A stretch of 64,000 nucleotides of DNA from Candidatus Defluviilinea proxima (GTDB lineage: Bacteria > Chloroflexota > Anaerolineae > Anaerolineales > Villigracilaceae). The DNA is taken from the NCBI GenBank assembly GCA_016721115.1, contig JADKIW010000001.1:139501-203500 (forward strand), in the 5' to 3' direction. Shown one piece after another: positions 16,377 to 24,185 of this stretch. The position numbers and the translations under genes were made by a program. The stretch's first letter is position 1. The number at the start of each line of letters is the position of its first letter. The notes under the pieces are model-generated. The model ran no database searches. It had not been told where the DNA came from and worked only from the letters and a program-made list of their open reading frames with translations.

Positions 16377-16817
16377 CTATCCTTTTTCCAACACCGACTT
16401 TAGACGCGCGAGATTTTCTTCCATCATCGATTTCACGCGGCCCTGCATCACACCTTCAGCCAATTTGAAAACACCAGCAGGGTTGCCTTGTGCATTGAGA
16501 TTCAATTTTGTACCAGTGCCCACGGTTTTGAAAGTCAAAGTTACATTCACTTGCATTGGTCCCGCGTTCATTTGAAAACCATATTTGGAATCGGGCTCGA
16601 ACGCAACAACCTGCATCTCCCCTTCGATGCGCCGTCCCATCATTTCGCCAACATTCTTGAACTTGGTGCCCATGCCTACTGCGCCAGGTGTGATCTGCTC
16701 CATGCTGACCACCATAGAATTCCATTTCACCATGTTATTCGGATTCGTAACAAACGCAAAAACATCTTTCACAGGTCTATCGATCAAAATTCCAAGGTCA
16801 AGGTTGATCATACTCAA
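16377..16817 (-). CDS. CoxG-like SRPBCC (START-fold) lipid/ligand-binding protein
   Basis: 146 residues. The SRPBCC pattern is visible throughout: IDRPVKDVFAFVTNPNNMVKW at the start, then GTKFKNVGEMMGRRIEGEMQV, and the C-terminal helix MQGRVKSMMEENLARLKSVL. This fold encloses a hydrophobic pocket; CoxG members are membrane-associated. Its ATG overlaps the stop of the preceding ATPase as ATGA, so it is translated together with the exporter. A SRPBCC gene between two exporter ATPases is unusual; it could present a hydrophobic substrate to the pump, but that is inference. Confidence 0.82.
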   Translation of the reverse strand: MSMINLDLGILIDRPVKDVFAFVTNPNNMVKWNSMVVSMEQITPGAVGMGTKFKNVGEMMGRRIEGEMQVVAFEPDSKYGFQMNAGPMQVNVTLTFKTVGTGTKLNLNAQGNPAGVFKLAEGVMQGRVKSMMEENLARLKSVLEKG

Positions 16818-17806
16818 GCTCCTTTATGTTCATATTCATGATCGGACAACGCGATGAAAACATCTTCAAGGACAGGCGGCACGATACGGAGTTCATCCAC
16901 GCGACCTCCCTCGCTTCCAATCTGGACCTTCAGCCTGCTCAAAACATCTTGAGCCTTTCCTTCGCTGACACGGATATGCAATCGATCTCCGAACGCTTGA
17001 ACATCTTCCACATCCACATCCTTGTGCGCCGCATGACGAAGGACATTGATCGGTGAGCCGCGCAACGCAAGGATGCGATCGTTCAATAAGGAGCGCAAAT
17101 TGGACGGCGTATCTTCCGCGATGATCTTTCCTTCCTTCATGAAACCCACACGATGACAACGTGAGGCTTCGTCCATGTATGGCGTGGAGATGATGACACT
17201 GACGCCTTCGCCTTGTGTAGAAAGGCGAATCACCAATTGCCAAAAATCCTGACGGGTCACAGGGTCTACACCCGTGGTAGGTTCATCGAGGAGCAACACC
17301 TTCGGGCGTGTGACAAGCGCAGAGGCAAGACCCAGCTTTTGTTTCATACCACCAGAGAGCTGACCTGCGCGACGATCTTTGAACTTATCAAGCCCGACAA
17401 ATTCCAGAATCTCCAATGAACGCGGAAGCCACTCATCAGGTTTGAGTCCACGCACCTCGGCGAAGAAACGGATATTCTCCAAAACCGTTAAGTCTTCATA
17501 CATCGAGAATCTTTGCGATAGGTACCCAAACTGAGAACGTGCATTTTCGGTTTGTTTTTCGATGTCATATCCGCAGATATTCACCTGACCCGAATCCGCT
17601 TTGAGGGCACCGACGAGCAGACGCATGGTAGTCGTCTTCCCTGCCCCATCGGCACCGACGAGTCCATAGATCTCGCCTGCGGCGATCTCGAGGGAGACAC
17701 CGTCCACGGCATGGGTACTGCCGAAGGATTTTTTGAGGTTGGTCGCATTCACCAACAGTGTTGGAACGTTGGAACGTTCAAACGTTGAAACGTTATTTAA
17801 ACTCAT
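16814..17806 (-). CDS. ABC exporter ATP-binding protein
   Basis: 330 residues from MSLNNVSTFERSNVPTLLV. Walker A GADGAGKTTT, signature QLSGGMKQKLGLA, Walker B VLLLDEPTTGVD and a Ser in place of the usual switch His (VIISTPYMDEA), so this site may be catalytically weak, as in many two-ATPase exporters. About 100 C-terminal residues follow the core, as in YbhF-type ATPases. The first 17 residues are encoded by the AACGTT-rich repeat; the real start may therefore be elsewhere, for example a later codon near LLVNATNLKKSF. It overlaps the four-helix gene upstream by 14 bases and the CoxG-like gene downstream by 4. Confidence 0.9.
   Translation of the reverse strand: MSLNNVSTFERSNVPTLLVNATNLKKSFGSTHAVDGVSLEIAAGEIYGLVGADGAGKTTTMRLLVGALKADSGQVNICGYDIEKQTENARSQFGYLSQRFSMYEDLTVLENIRFFAEVRGLKPDEWLPRSLEILEFVGLDKFKDRRAGQLSGGMKQKLGLASALVTRPKVLLLDEPTTGVDPVTRQDFWQLVIRLSTQGEGVSVIISTPYMDEASRCHRVGFMKEGKIIAEDTPSNLRSLLNDRILALRGSPINVLRHAAHKDVDVEDVQAFGDRLHIRVSEGKAQDVLSRLKVQIGSEGGRVDELRIVPPVLEDVFIALSDHEYEHKGA
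17761..17797. repeat. AACGTT-rich repeat cluster (copy A)
   Basis: Four imperfect 8-9-base units such as TTGGAACG, TTCAAACG and TTGAAACG run through the start of the ATPase gene and the stop of the four-helix gene. A related cluster lies at 18218-18262. Confidence 0.6.
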
Positions 17807-18206
17807 ATTCTGAACCTTCTTCACGGACACGTCGTGCTTGAGGATGCGTCTCGAGATAATCCATAAAACGAGCAATCTGACGGGAAGATTTATCAGCTAG
17901 ATCGAACACTTTGTTGAATTGATCTTGATCCAAGTATTTCAAGTCCAGAGCAATGTACAACTGACAACGAACTTCACCTGCAGAAGCTTTTGAACGTCCT
18001 AAATATTCAAGAAATTGCGCTTGTGTACGGCTCTCAAAACCTTCGGCAATATTACTCATAACTGAAACAGATGCCCGTTGGATTTGGTTTCTTAATCCAA
18101 AATCCTTCGCAAATTGACCTTGCTCTGTGAGCGCATACACCATCCGAGTTAATTCTCTCGAAGTCTTCCAAGCTTCAATATCTTCAAATCGCGAGATCGT
18201 AGGCAT
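17793..18206 (-). CDS. Four-helix-bundle protein (23S rRNA intervening-sequence type)
   Basis: 137 residues with the family signature: FEDIEAWKTSRELTRMVY at the start, FGLRNQIQRASVSVMSNIAEG in the middle, and EYLGRSKASAGEVRCQL. Members form pentameric four-helix bundles and are often encoded in intervening sequences or diversity-generating elements; the function of free copies is unknown. It is out of place inside an exporter operon, between the membrane-fusion protein and the ATPase, and is bordered on both sides by clusters of an AACGTT repeat. This suggests insertion as a module. Codon use looks like that of the neighbours. Confidence 0.85.
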   Translation of the reverse strand: MPTISRFEDIEAWKTSRELTRMVYALTEQGQFAKDFGLRNQIQRASVSVMSNIAEGFESRTQAQFLEYLGRSKASAGEVRCQLYIALDLKYLDQDQFNKVFDLADKSSRQIARFMDYLETHPQARRVREEGSEYEFK

Positions 18207-18217
18207 AAGTCTCCTTC

Positions 18218-18262
18218 ATGACAACGTTCCAAACGTGTAAACGTTTTAACGTGTGTACGTTA
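18218..18262. repeat. AACGTT-rich repeat cluster (copy B)
   Basis: Units AACGTTCC, AAACGTGT, AAACGTTTT and ACGTGTGTACGTT end in ACGTTATTTGAAC, which matches ACGTTATTTAAAC at the edge of copy A. It overlaps the stop codon of the membrane-fusion gene. Confidence 0.6.
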
Positions 18263-19606
18263 TTTGAACACCACATCTGCGGGCATGCCGATCTTGAGTT
18301 TGCCTTCCAAGTCCGTTACTTTTAATTTGATGGCGTAGACGGTTGAACTGCGTCCTTCCACGGTTTGGACATTGCGCGGGGTGAATTCAGCCTGATCTGC
18401 CATGTGAACAACTTCAGCATCGAAGGTTTCGCCTGCGAAAGAGTCAACAGTTACAGTGGCCTTCTGTCCGAGCGAGATGTTGCCGTATTGGTCTTCAGGA
18501 ACATAGACGGTGATGGTCAACTCGTTGAGGTTTGCCATTGTGAAGGCAACGGCACCAGGCTGAACGAATTCACCGGGCTCCGCATTGCGGGCGAGGATGA
18601 CACCATCCATCGGAGCGTTGACGGCAAGCTTGGTCAATTGTGTCTCAACAGTATTCAACCTCGATTGTGCAGAAGCGACATTGGTCTTTGCCTGTGCAAG
18701 TGCGGCAGTTGCCTGCTCCACGGCTTTGGCGGCGGCTTGTACTTGAGGAGAGTCCGCGCCTGTTTGCAGGGCACGCAGATTGTCCACAGCGAGGTCATAG
18801 GCTTCTTGCGCAACAATGGCATCTGCACGAGCAGTCAGAACATCTGTCGCGCCATCGGTTGTGAGAGCATCGTCGTAATCTTTTTGCGCGTCTTCAAGGT
18901 CTATCTCTGCTTCATCGAGAGTGATCTGTGCGGCATCACGCAAATCCTGGCTGTCCGAGGCTCCATTGGTGGAGTCAAATACATCCTGCGCGTTTTGGAA
19001 CGCAATGCGCATTTGGATAAGCTTCGTTTCAATGGCAAGGAAATCGGAACTACCCGCCCGTTGGTTGGTCTCATCCAATTTTTTCATGGCAGTATCAAGG
19101 GCGGCTTTCTTCACATCTACTTCAGCCTGAGCGGCCTTGATACGTTCTTCCTTGGAAAAATACCAAACGGGTTGATCGAATTGCGTTGGCTTCGAGTCCT
19201 TCCAAATCGTGAGGCGTGTGTCCTTTTCCTGCGCGAGAGCGTTGGAGAGGGTCAGGTCATATTGCAGTTGGGCAGATTCCAATGCGACCTCAGCGGTTTG
19301 AACGGCGGCGTTAGCAGAATCCAGCGCGGATTGGGCAGTCTGTTTTTCGGACTGAAGCAGATTATCGTCCAGATGAAGAAGCGGGGCACCCGTTGTAACG
19401 GGCTGTCCTTCGGTGGCAAGGACTTCTGTCACTTTGCCAGCCATCTCCGGTGAGACGTTTACAACAACCGATTCAATGGTACCGGAAGCGCTGAGTTGTC
19501 CATTATTTACCGGGTTCAGCGAACGATACCCGTAATACCCAATTGCTGAAAGCACAAGCAATAAGACAACAATACGAACGGGAAGAGGGGGGAAATTGTT
19601 TTTCAT
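18260..19606 (-). CDS. HlyD/YbhG-type membrane-fusion protein
   Basis: 448 residues. One N-terminal membrane anchor (about 10-28) is followed by a biotinyl/lipoyl-like half (VTEVLATEGQPVTTGAPLLHL), a long alpha-helical hairpin of roughly 230 residues rich in Ala, Gln and Asp (about 85-330), the second lipoyl half (GVILARNAEPGEFVQPG) and a beta-barrel domain (ISLGQKATVTVDSFAGE). The hairpin is long for the family. The protein would bridge the inner-membrane pump to the exterior. It starts 21 bases after the permease gene, so it shares the operon with TetR and the permease. Identification is firm; the exported substrate is unknown. Confidence 0.92.
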   Translation of the reverse strand: MKNNFPPLPVRIVVLLLVLSAIGYYGYRSLNPVNNGQLSASGTIESVVVNVSPEMAGKVTEVLATEGQPVTTGAPLLHLDDNLLQSEKQTAQSALDSANAAVQTAEVALESAQLQYDLTLSNALAQEKDTRLTIWKDSKPTQFDQPVWYFSKEERIKAAQAEVDVKKAALDTAMKKLDETNQRAGSSDFLAIETKLIQMRIAFQNAQDVFDSTNGASDSQDLRDAAQITLDEAEIDLEDAQKDYDDALTTDGATDVLTARADAIVAQEAYDLAVDNLRALQTGADSPQVQAAAKAVEQATAALAQAKTNVASAQSRLNTVETQLTKLAVNAPMDGVILARNAEPGEFVQPGAVAFTMANLNELTITVYVPEDQYGNISLGQKATVTVDSFAGETFDAEVVHMADQAEFTPRNVQTVEGRSSTVYAIKLKVTDLEGKLKIGMPADVVFK

Positions 19607-19627
19607 CGTTAACTCCTATAAGAGAAT

Positions 19628-20755
19628 TTAATCCAAACGTTTGCGGAAGCGCGCAGAGGCCGCTCCCATGATGACGATTGCAAAGATCACCAATGCGATG
19701 ATCTCATTTTGCAATGCCGCCGCGCCAACGCCCTTGAGCAATAAGGCGCGAATGATCACAAGGAAGTATCGAAGCGGAATGATCGCTGACACCCACTGAA
19801 GGAACTCGGGCATGGCTTCGATAGGGAAGAAAAAGCCAGAGAGGAAGATGGTCGGTAACATGGTGACCATGACTGTGATAAAGGCTTCTTGTTGGGTATT
19901 GGCGACGGTGGATGCGAACAAACCAATGCCGAGGCTTGAAATGATGAACAATCCTGAAAGCGCAAAGACAAGACCAATGTCGCCACGGATGGGAACCTTG
20001 AACCACCAATGACCAATGATCAGGATCTCAAGCGTGTCGATGAATGCAAGGATGGTGTAGGGCAAAAGTTTGCCCAAGACCAATTCCCATGAACGGATGG
20101 GGGTTACGATCAATTGCTCAATAGTGCCACGTTCGCGTTCACGTACGATGGAAGAGGCGGTCAACAAGGCGGTTATGAAATACAAGATCATGCCGATCAC
20201 GCCCGGGACGTTGAAGTAAGCCTGAATGAGATCGGGGTTGTACCAAACCTGCGTGCGCACCTCGAGAGGTGGGTTGAAGGAGGATGGTCTACCTGTCAGT
20301 GCGGCTTGTTCGGTCAACACTTTTGTGGCATAGGATTGCCCGATCAATTTTGCTGTGGAGAGTGCAGTCCCGCCAACAGTTGCATCAGAGCCATCCAAGA
20401 CAAGCGAAACCTGTGCTTTGCCTTCGATGAGGCGTTGTTCGTAATCTGGCGGGATGATGAGTGCGGCGCGGATATTGCCCGACTCGATCAAGTTCTTGTA
20501 TTCATCTGCCGAATACACGGCATAATCAATACTGAAATAATTCGCGGCACGGAAGGCATCCAACAACGCGCGGGATTGAGTAGACTGACTCTGGTCCCAA
20601 ACCGCGATGGAGATGTTCTTCACATCCGTGGTCGCCGCATACCCAAGCAGGAACAACTGCATGATCGGCATGAGGATGATCAGGATCAGCGTGCGCGGGT
20701 CACGAAAGATTTGGATAAACTCTTTTCGAATAATGGACATTAAACGTGAACTCAT
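19628..20755 (-). CDS. ABC-2 type exporter permease (YbhR/YhhJ-like)
   Basis: 375 residues. One N-terminal membrane segment (about 22-40) is followed by an external domain of about 130 residues (WDQSQSTQSRALLDAFRAAN, LVLDGSDATVGG), then five membrane segments from about 175 onward, with the family motif RERERGTIEQLIVTPIRSWE before the third segment. This is the topology of YbhR, YhhJ and related permeases. Its start overlaps the TetR stop as ATGA. Only one permease gene is present although the family usually has two; it may homodimerise. Part of a TetR-controlled multidrug-type exporter. Confidence 0.92.
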   Translation of the reverse strand: MSSRLMSIIRKEFIQIFRDPRTLILIILMPIMQLFLLGYAATTDVKNISIAVWDQSQSTQSRALLDAFRAANYFSIDYAVYSADEYKNLIESGNIRAALIIPPDYEQRLIEGKAQVSLVLDGSDATVGGTALSTAKLIGQSYATKVLTEQAALTGRPSSFNPPLEVRTQVWYNPDLIQAYFNVPGVIGMILYFITALLTASSIVRERERGTIEQLIVTPIRSWELVLGKLLPYTILAFIDTLEILIIGHWWFKVPIRGDIGLVFALSGLFIISSLGIGLFASTVANTQQEAFITVMVTMLPTIFLSGFFFPIEAMPEFLQWVSAIIPLRYFLVIIRALLLKGVGAAALQNEIIALVIFAIVIMGAASARFRKRLD

Positions 20756-21360
20756 ACAGACTCCTTGAGAATGCCATGCAAGAAAATATCAATATAAGCA
20801 TCGGCAGGGTTTTTAGGCATCAATTTATCGAGTATCGAACCAGACATCAACATGCCAGTAAGAAAATAAGAAAGGATCAGGCCAAAAAAGGAACGCATCA
20901 ACATCGCCGGGTTGGCAATACGCAAGTCTTTCCTTGATTTGACCAACCGCTGAAACACGGGCAAAATTTCAGGGGCGATCATTTTGAGTAGCGAAGCGCC
21001 ATGTTTACCTTCGAACTCAACCATCTCGATCAACATTAATTTCATGTAGTAAGGTTCTCTACTTAACTCTTTGAGAGCAACCTGCATGGCATGTTCCAAA
21101 AACACTTCAAGATCATCAGTTTGGGTCTCAAGAACGATCGGCAGAATCCTTCTATAGGGATGTTTGTCAATAATGATGGCTTCGAATATCTCTTCCTTGC
21201 TCTTGAAATGGTTATAGATCCCACCCAAGGCCAAGTCAGCCTTGTCAGCGATTTGCCGCATGGATGTGGCGTGGTATCCCTGGGTCATGTAAAGCTCCAG
21301 GGCGGCATCTTCAATCGCCAGACGTGTAACTTCTCCCTTTTTAACTTTCTCTTTTGGCAT
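20752..21360 (-). CDS. TetR-family repressor of the ABC exporter operon
   Basis: 202 residues. The N-terminal helix-turn-helix is textbook TetR: AALELYMTQGYHATSMRQIA followed by GGIYNHFKSKEEIFEAII (about 15-60). The remaining 140 residues are the ligand-binding/dimer domain. It is the first gene of the operon and overlaps the permease by four bases. A TTGACA-N16-TAAAAT promoter lies upstream, with a perfect 12-bp palindrome at the predicted transcription start, so repression of its own operon is very likely. The inducer is presumably an exported compound, not identifiable here. Confidence 0.95.
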   Translation of the reverse strand: MPKEKVKKGEVTRLAIEDAALELYMTQGYHATSMRQIADKADLALGGIYNHFKSKEEIFEAIIIDKHPYRRILPIVLETQTDDLEVFLEHAMQVALKELSREPYYMKLMLIEMVEFEGKHGASLLKMIAPEILPVFQRLVKSRKDLRIANPAMLMRSFFGLILSYFLTGMLMSGSILDKLMPKNPADAYIDIFLHGILKESV

Positions 21361-21380
21361 TTTTTGTCTCCAAGAAATGA

Positions 21381-21392
21381 ACGAACGTTCGT
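21381..21392. promoter_or_regulatory. TetR operator
   Basis: Perfect palindrome ACGAACGTTCGT between the -10 box and the TetR start, the usual position for autorepression. Its sequence is typical of operators of this regulator family. Confidence 0.7.
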
Positions 21393-21396
21393 ATTT

Positions 21397-21424
21397 ATTT
21401 TACACAAATACGATTAGCTGTCAA
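21397..21424 (-). promoter_or_regulatory. Promoter of the TetR/ABC exporter operon
   Basis: TTGACA (21419-21424), 16-base spacer, TAAAAT (21397-21402) on the minus strand. The predicted start of transcription falls within or beside the operator palindrome. Confidence 0.75.
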
Positions 21425-21481
21425 GAGGAAAAAACTGTTCAACCACCTTAGAAAATGCAGTGCGAAAATGAAACGGTAGAG

Positions 21482-21487
21482 TAAAAT
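21482..21487 (+). promoter_or_regulatory. -10 box of a leaderless MFS transcript
   Basis: TAAAAT, six bases, then the ATG at 21494. CTCCCC between them is not a ribosome binding site. Confidence 0.45.
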
Positions 21488-21493
21488 CTCCCC

Positions 21494-22780
21494 ATGCTCC
21501 CACTCTCAAAAGTTGAACAATTCGGACGCAAACATTTACGTTTTAATGTCACTGCGGGATTCATAGACGCCGGTATGTTCGGCATCGCCCTCGGCTTCGC
21601 GTCCTTCGGGACAATCTTGCCGCTCTTCGTCGCCTCGATGACTGATTCAGCGACACTGATCGGTCTTGTCCCTGCTATCCATTCAGCGGGATGGCTCCTG
21701 CCACAGCTATTCACAGCAAGCCACACATCACGATTGCGTCGATATAAACGCACAGTCTTGTTGAACACCATTAATGAACGCATTCCATTTTTAGGGTTTG
21801 CCATCGTGGCACTTCTACTTCCCAAGATCGGTTTGCAAGCTGGCTTGATCCTCACCTTCCTGCTCCTCACCTGGCAGGGACTCGGAGGCGGATTCACCGC
21901 CAACGCCTGGACAAGCATGATCTCGAAGATCATCCCCTCTGAATATCGCGGCACGTTCTTTGGCACACAAGCCGCCGTAGCCAATCTGTTCATCAGTGGC
22001 GCGGCCATTGGCGCGGGCTATCTTCTCAATTGGTATGACTCACCCATCAACTTTGCGATCTGTTTCTTTATCGCGGCTGTGTTCTTTGGTCTCTCATGGG
22101 GCGCCCTCGCATTCACACGCGAACCAACTGACAACGAGAAAGTCATTGATGAACATCCTACACCTTTCTGGCAAGGTGCCAGCAGAATCATCAAACGTGA
22201 TACCAATTTCAATTGGTTCCTGATCGCGCGCACGCTTTCGCAATTTGCCACGATGGGCTTTGCGTTCTATATCGTCTATGCCCTGCGCCGCTTTGACATG
22301 GATGAAGTCACTGCGGGTTTTCTCACTGCTTCCGTCACCATCGCACAAACGGTCGCTAACGCAGGCATGGGCTGGCTCGGCGACAAGTTCGGACATCGTT
22401 CCATGTTGATCCTCGGCGCGGTTGCAGCGGCGTTGAGTTCCTTCCTTGCATGGTATGCGCCTTCGCTCTCATGGTTCTTCCCCATCTTCATCCTTTCAGG
22501 TTTTGCGAACGTATCCATCTGGACGAACGGCATGACAATGGCAACCACATTCAGCGGTGAAAAGGAACGTCCATTTTATATTGGCCTTGCGCAAACACTC
22601 ACCGCGCCCGCCACAATGATCGCTCCCATCATCGGCGGATGGATCGCAGATACACAAGGTTTCAAGATAACCTTTGCGACATCAACGGTCCTTTCCATCA
22701 TCATGCTGGGGATATTGGTACTCATAATCAAAGAGCCGCAACCTCAAGTTACAGATCTTCCACAAACAGAACAGGTATAA
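21494..22780 (+). CDS. Major facilitator superfamily transporter
   Basis: 428 residues with about 12 hydrophobic segments in two sets of six, and a charged central loop near 205-225 (ALAFTREPTDNEKVIDEHPT). The loop pattern GWLGDKFGHRSMLILG in the second half is the MFS motif-A equivalent. No substrate-specific motif is recognised. It is transcribed away from the TetR gene and is followed three bases later by an M24 peptidase gene, with which it probably forms a two-gene operon; uptake or export of peptides or amino-acid derivatives is one possible reading of that pairing, but this is inference. Confidence 0.88.
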   Translation: MLPLSKVEQFGRKHLRFNVTAGFIDAGMFGIALGFASFGTILPLFVASMTDSATLIGLVPAIHSAGWLLPQLFTASHTSRLRRYKRTVLLNTINERIPFLGFAIVALLLPKIGLQAGLILTFLLLTWQGLGGGFTANAWTSMISKIIPSEYRGTFFGTQAAVANLFISGAAIGAGYLLNWYDSPINFAICFFIAAVFFGLSWGALAFTREPTDNEKVIDEHPTPFWQGASRIIKRDTNFNWFLIARTLSQFATMGFAFYIVYALRRFDMDEVTAGFLTASVTIAQTVANAGMGWLGDKFGHRSMLILGAVAAALSSFLAWYAPSLSWFFPIFILSGFANVSIWTNGMTMATTFSGEKERPFYIGLAQTLTAPATMIAPIIGGWIADTQGFKITFATSTVLSIIMLGILVLIIKEPQPQVTDLPQTEQV

Positions 22781-22783
22781 ACC

Positions 22784-23970
22784 ATGACTCTCGTTCAAGA
22801 AAAAGTAAATCAAGCCATTGCCATTCTCAAGGAACAGGAAATTGACATGTGGCTCACGTTCGTGCGCGAAACAAGCGGCGTACGCGACCCCGTTCTCGAT
22901 TTTCTGATCGGCCCCAACGATCTCACCTGGCCGTCTGCGCTCATCTTCACACGCAACGGTGACAAGCTCGCAATCATCGGCAATCTCGAAAAAGATGCCA
23001 TCCAGAGATTGGATGTCTTCACCGAGATCCTTGGGTACGACACTGCCGTCAGCAAACTCTTACGCGACACGATCACGCGCCTCAACCCCGACCGAATAGC
23101 TGTCAACACCTCGAGGAACAACGTCCACGCTGACGGTTTGACTCACGCCATGTACGAAATCCTGCGCGAGCATTTGAAAGATACTCCCTATGTAGATCGT
23201 CTCGTCAGCGCCGAGCCCATCATCAACTCCCTGCGCGGACGAAAGACTCCCGCCGAACAAGCTCGCGTCAAACGCGCTATCGAGATCACAGACGAGATCT
23301 ATCAAAAGACATTCGACTTCATCAAAGTAGGTATGACCGAGCTTGAGATCGGCGCCTACATGCATAAGCTTGCAAACGAATACGGTGTTGGACTCGCCTG
23401 GCCTGCCGATAGTTGTCCCGCCGTCAACAGCGGACCCAACTCCCCCGTCGGACATAACGGCCCGACAGACATCAAAGTCGAGCGCGGACATGTGATCCAC
23501 TTTGACTTTGGCGTGAGGTACGAAGAGTATTGTTCCGACGTTCAACGTGTGGCATATGTCTTGCGTGAAGGTGAAACGGGAGCGCCAGTAGACGTCCAAC
23601 GTGGATTTATAACGATCCGCACAGCCATCGAAAAATCACGTGAAGCGATGAACGCAGGCGTGACGGGTAACTCCATCGACGTGATCTCACGCGAGATCGT
23701 GACCGACTCTGGTTATCCTGATTATCCCTACGCCTCGGCCACCAACTCGGACGTGTAGCTCACGATGGTGGAGCATTGCTTGGGCCACTGTGGGAAAAGT
23801 ATGGAGATTCTCCCAATCAAAAGCTGGAAGTGGGTCAGGTCTTTACCATTGAACCCGGTCTGGCTGTACCGAATTATGGGTACCTCGGTCTGGAAGAAGA
23901 TGTAGTAATCACGGAAAACGGGGCAGAATACTTCACTGAACCACAAAGAGAGATTGTGTTGATCAAGTAG
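22784..23970 (+). pseudogene. M24-family metallopeptidase (Xaa-Pro dipeptidase type), frameshifted
   Basis: The first 324 residues read as an N-terminal creatinase-like domain and the pita-bread domain with HFDFGVRYEEYCSDVQRVAY (two metal-ligand Asp). The frame then ends at ASATNSDV plus stop, and the rest continues in another frame: QLGRVAHDGGALLGPLW ... VFTIEPGLAVPNYG ... EEDVVITENGAEYFT, carrying the last His and both Glu ligands. Restoring one 7-base unit (GGCCACC in tandem) at 23738 gives the expected SATGHQLG and a 397-residue enzyme. As given, the protein lacks half its metal site. Either a recent slippage deletion or a sequencing error. Confidence 0.85.
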
Positions 23971-23973
23971 TTC

Positions 23974-24032
23974 GACCATAGACCGTAGACGATGGACCGT
24001 TTTTGACGGTCAATGGTCTACGGTCTATGGTC
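23974..24032. repeat. Large palindromic intergenic repeat
   Basis: Perfect 17-bp arms GACCATAGACCGTAGAC (23974-23990) and complement (24016-24032); inside them GGACCGT and ACGGTC extend the pairing. It starts three bases after the peptidase stop. The AGACC/GGTCT units repeat within each arm. It may act as a terminator, but the composition suggests a dispersed palindromic element. Confidence 0.55.
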
Positions 24033-24146
24033 AGATCATTAACGGGGAAAACGCTACGGGGAGACAAAAGTCAATTAATCGGTATCAACTGTCAGTTAAG
24101 GGAGATGCGGATTATCCCCATTCCACATGCTTTCCATCACTGGCTT

Positions 24147-24185
24147 ACGTCACCTCTGAAAACTATACTGAAGGTGAGGTGACGT
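24147..24185. promoter_or_regulatory. Inverted repeat around the decarboxylase operon promoter
   Basis: Arms ACGTCACCTC (24147-24156) and GAGGTGACGT (24176-24185) flank a TATACT box (24164-24169) and end directly at the ATG. The right arm contains the ribosome site GAGGTG. A regulator bound here would cover the -10 region and start site. Confidence 0.5.

Noticed and set aside
17761..18266. CRISPR-like array from the AACGTT units
   Set aside because: Units are 8-9 bases, irregular and without spacers; no cas genes are present.
18365..19453. 362-codon open frame on the plus strand
   Set aside because: It lies entirely antisense to the HlyD-type gene, which has clear domains and a ribosome site; the antisense product has no recognisable motif.
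23060..23599. 179-codon open frame on the minus strand
   Set aside because: Antisense to the M24 peptidase, with no motif and no ribosome site.
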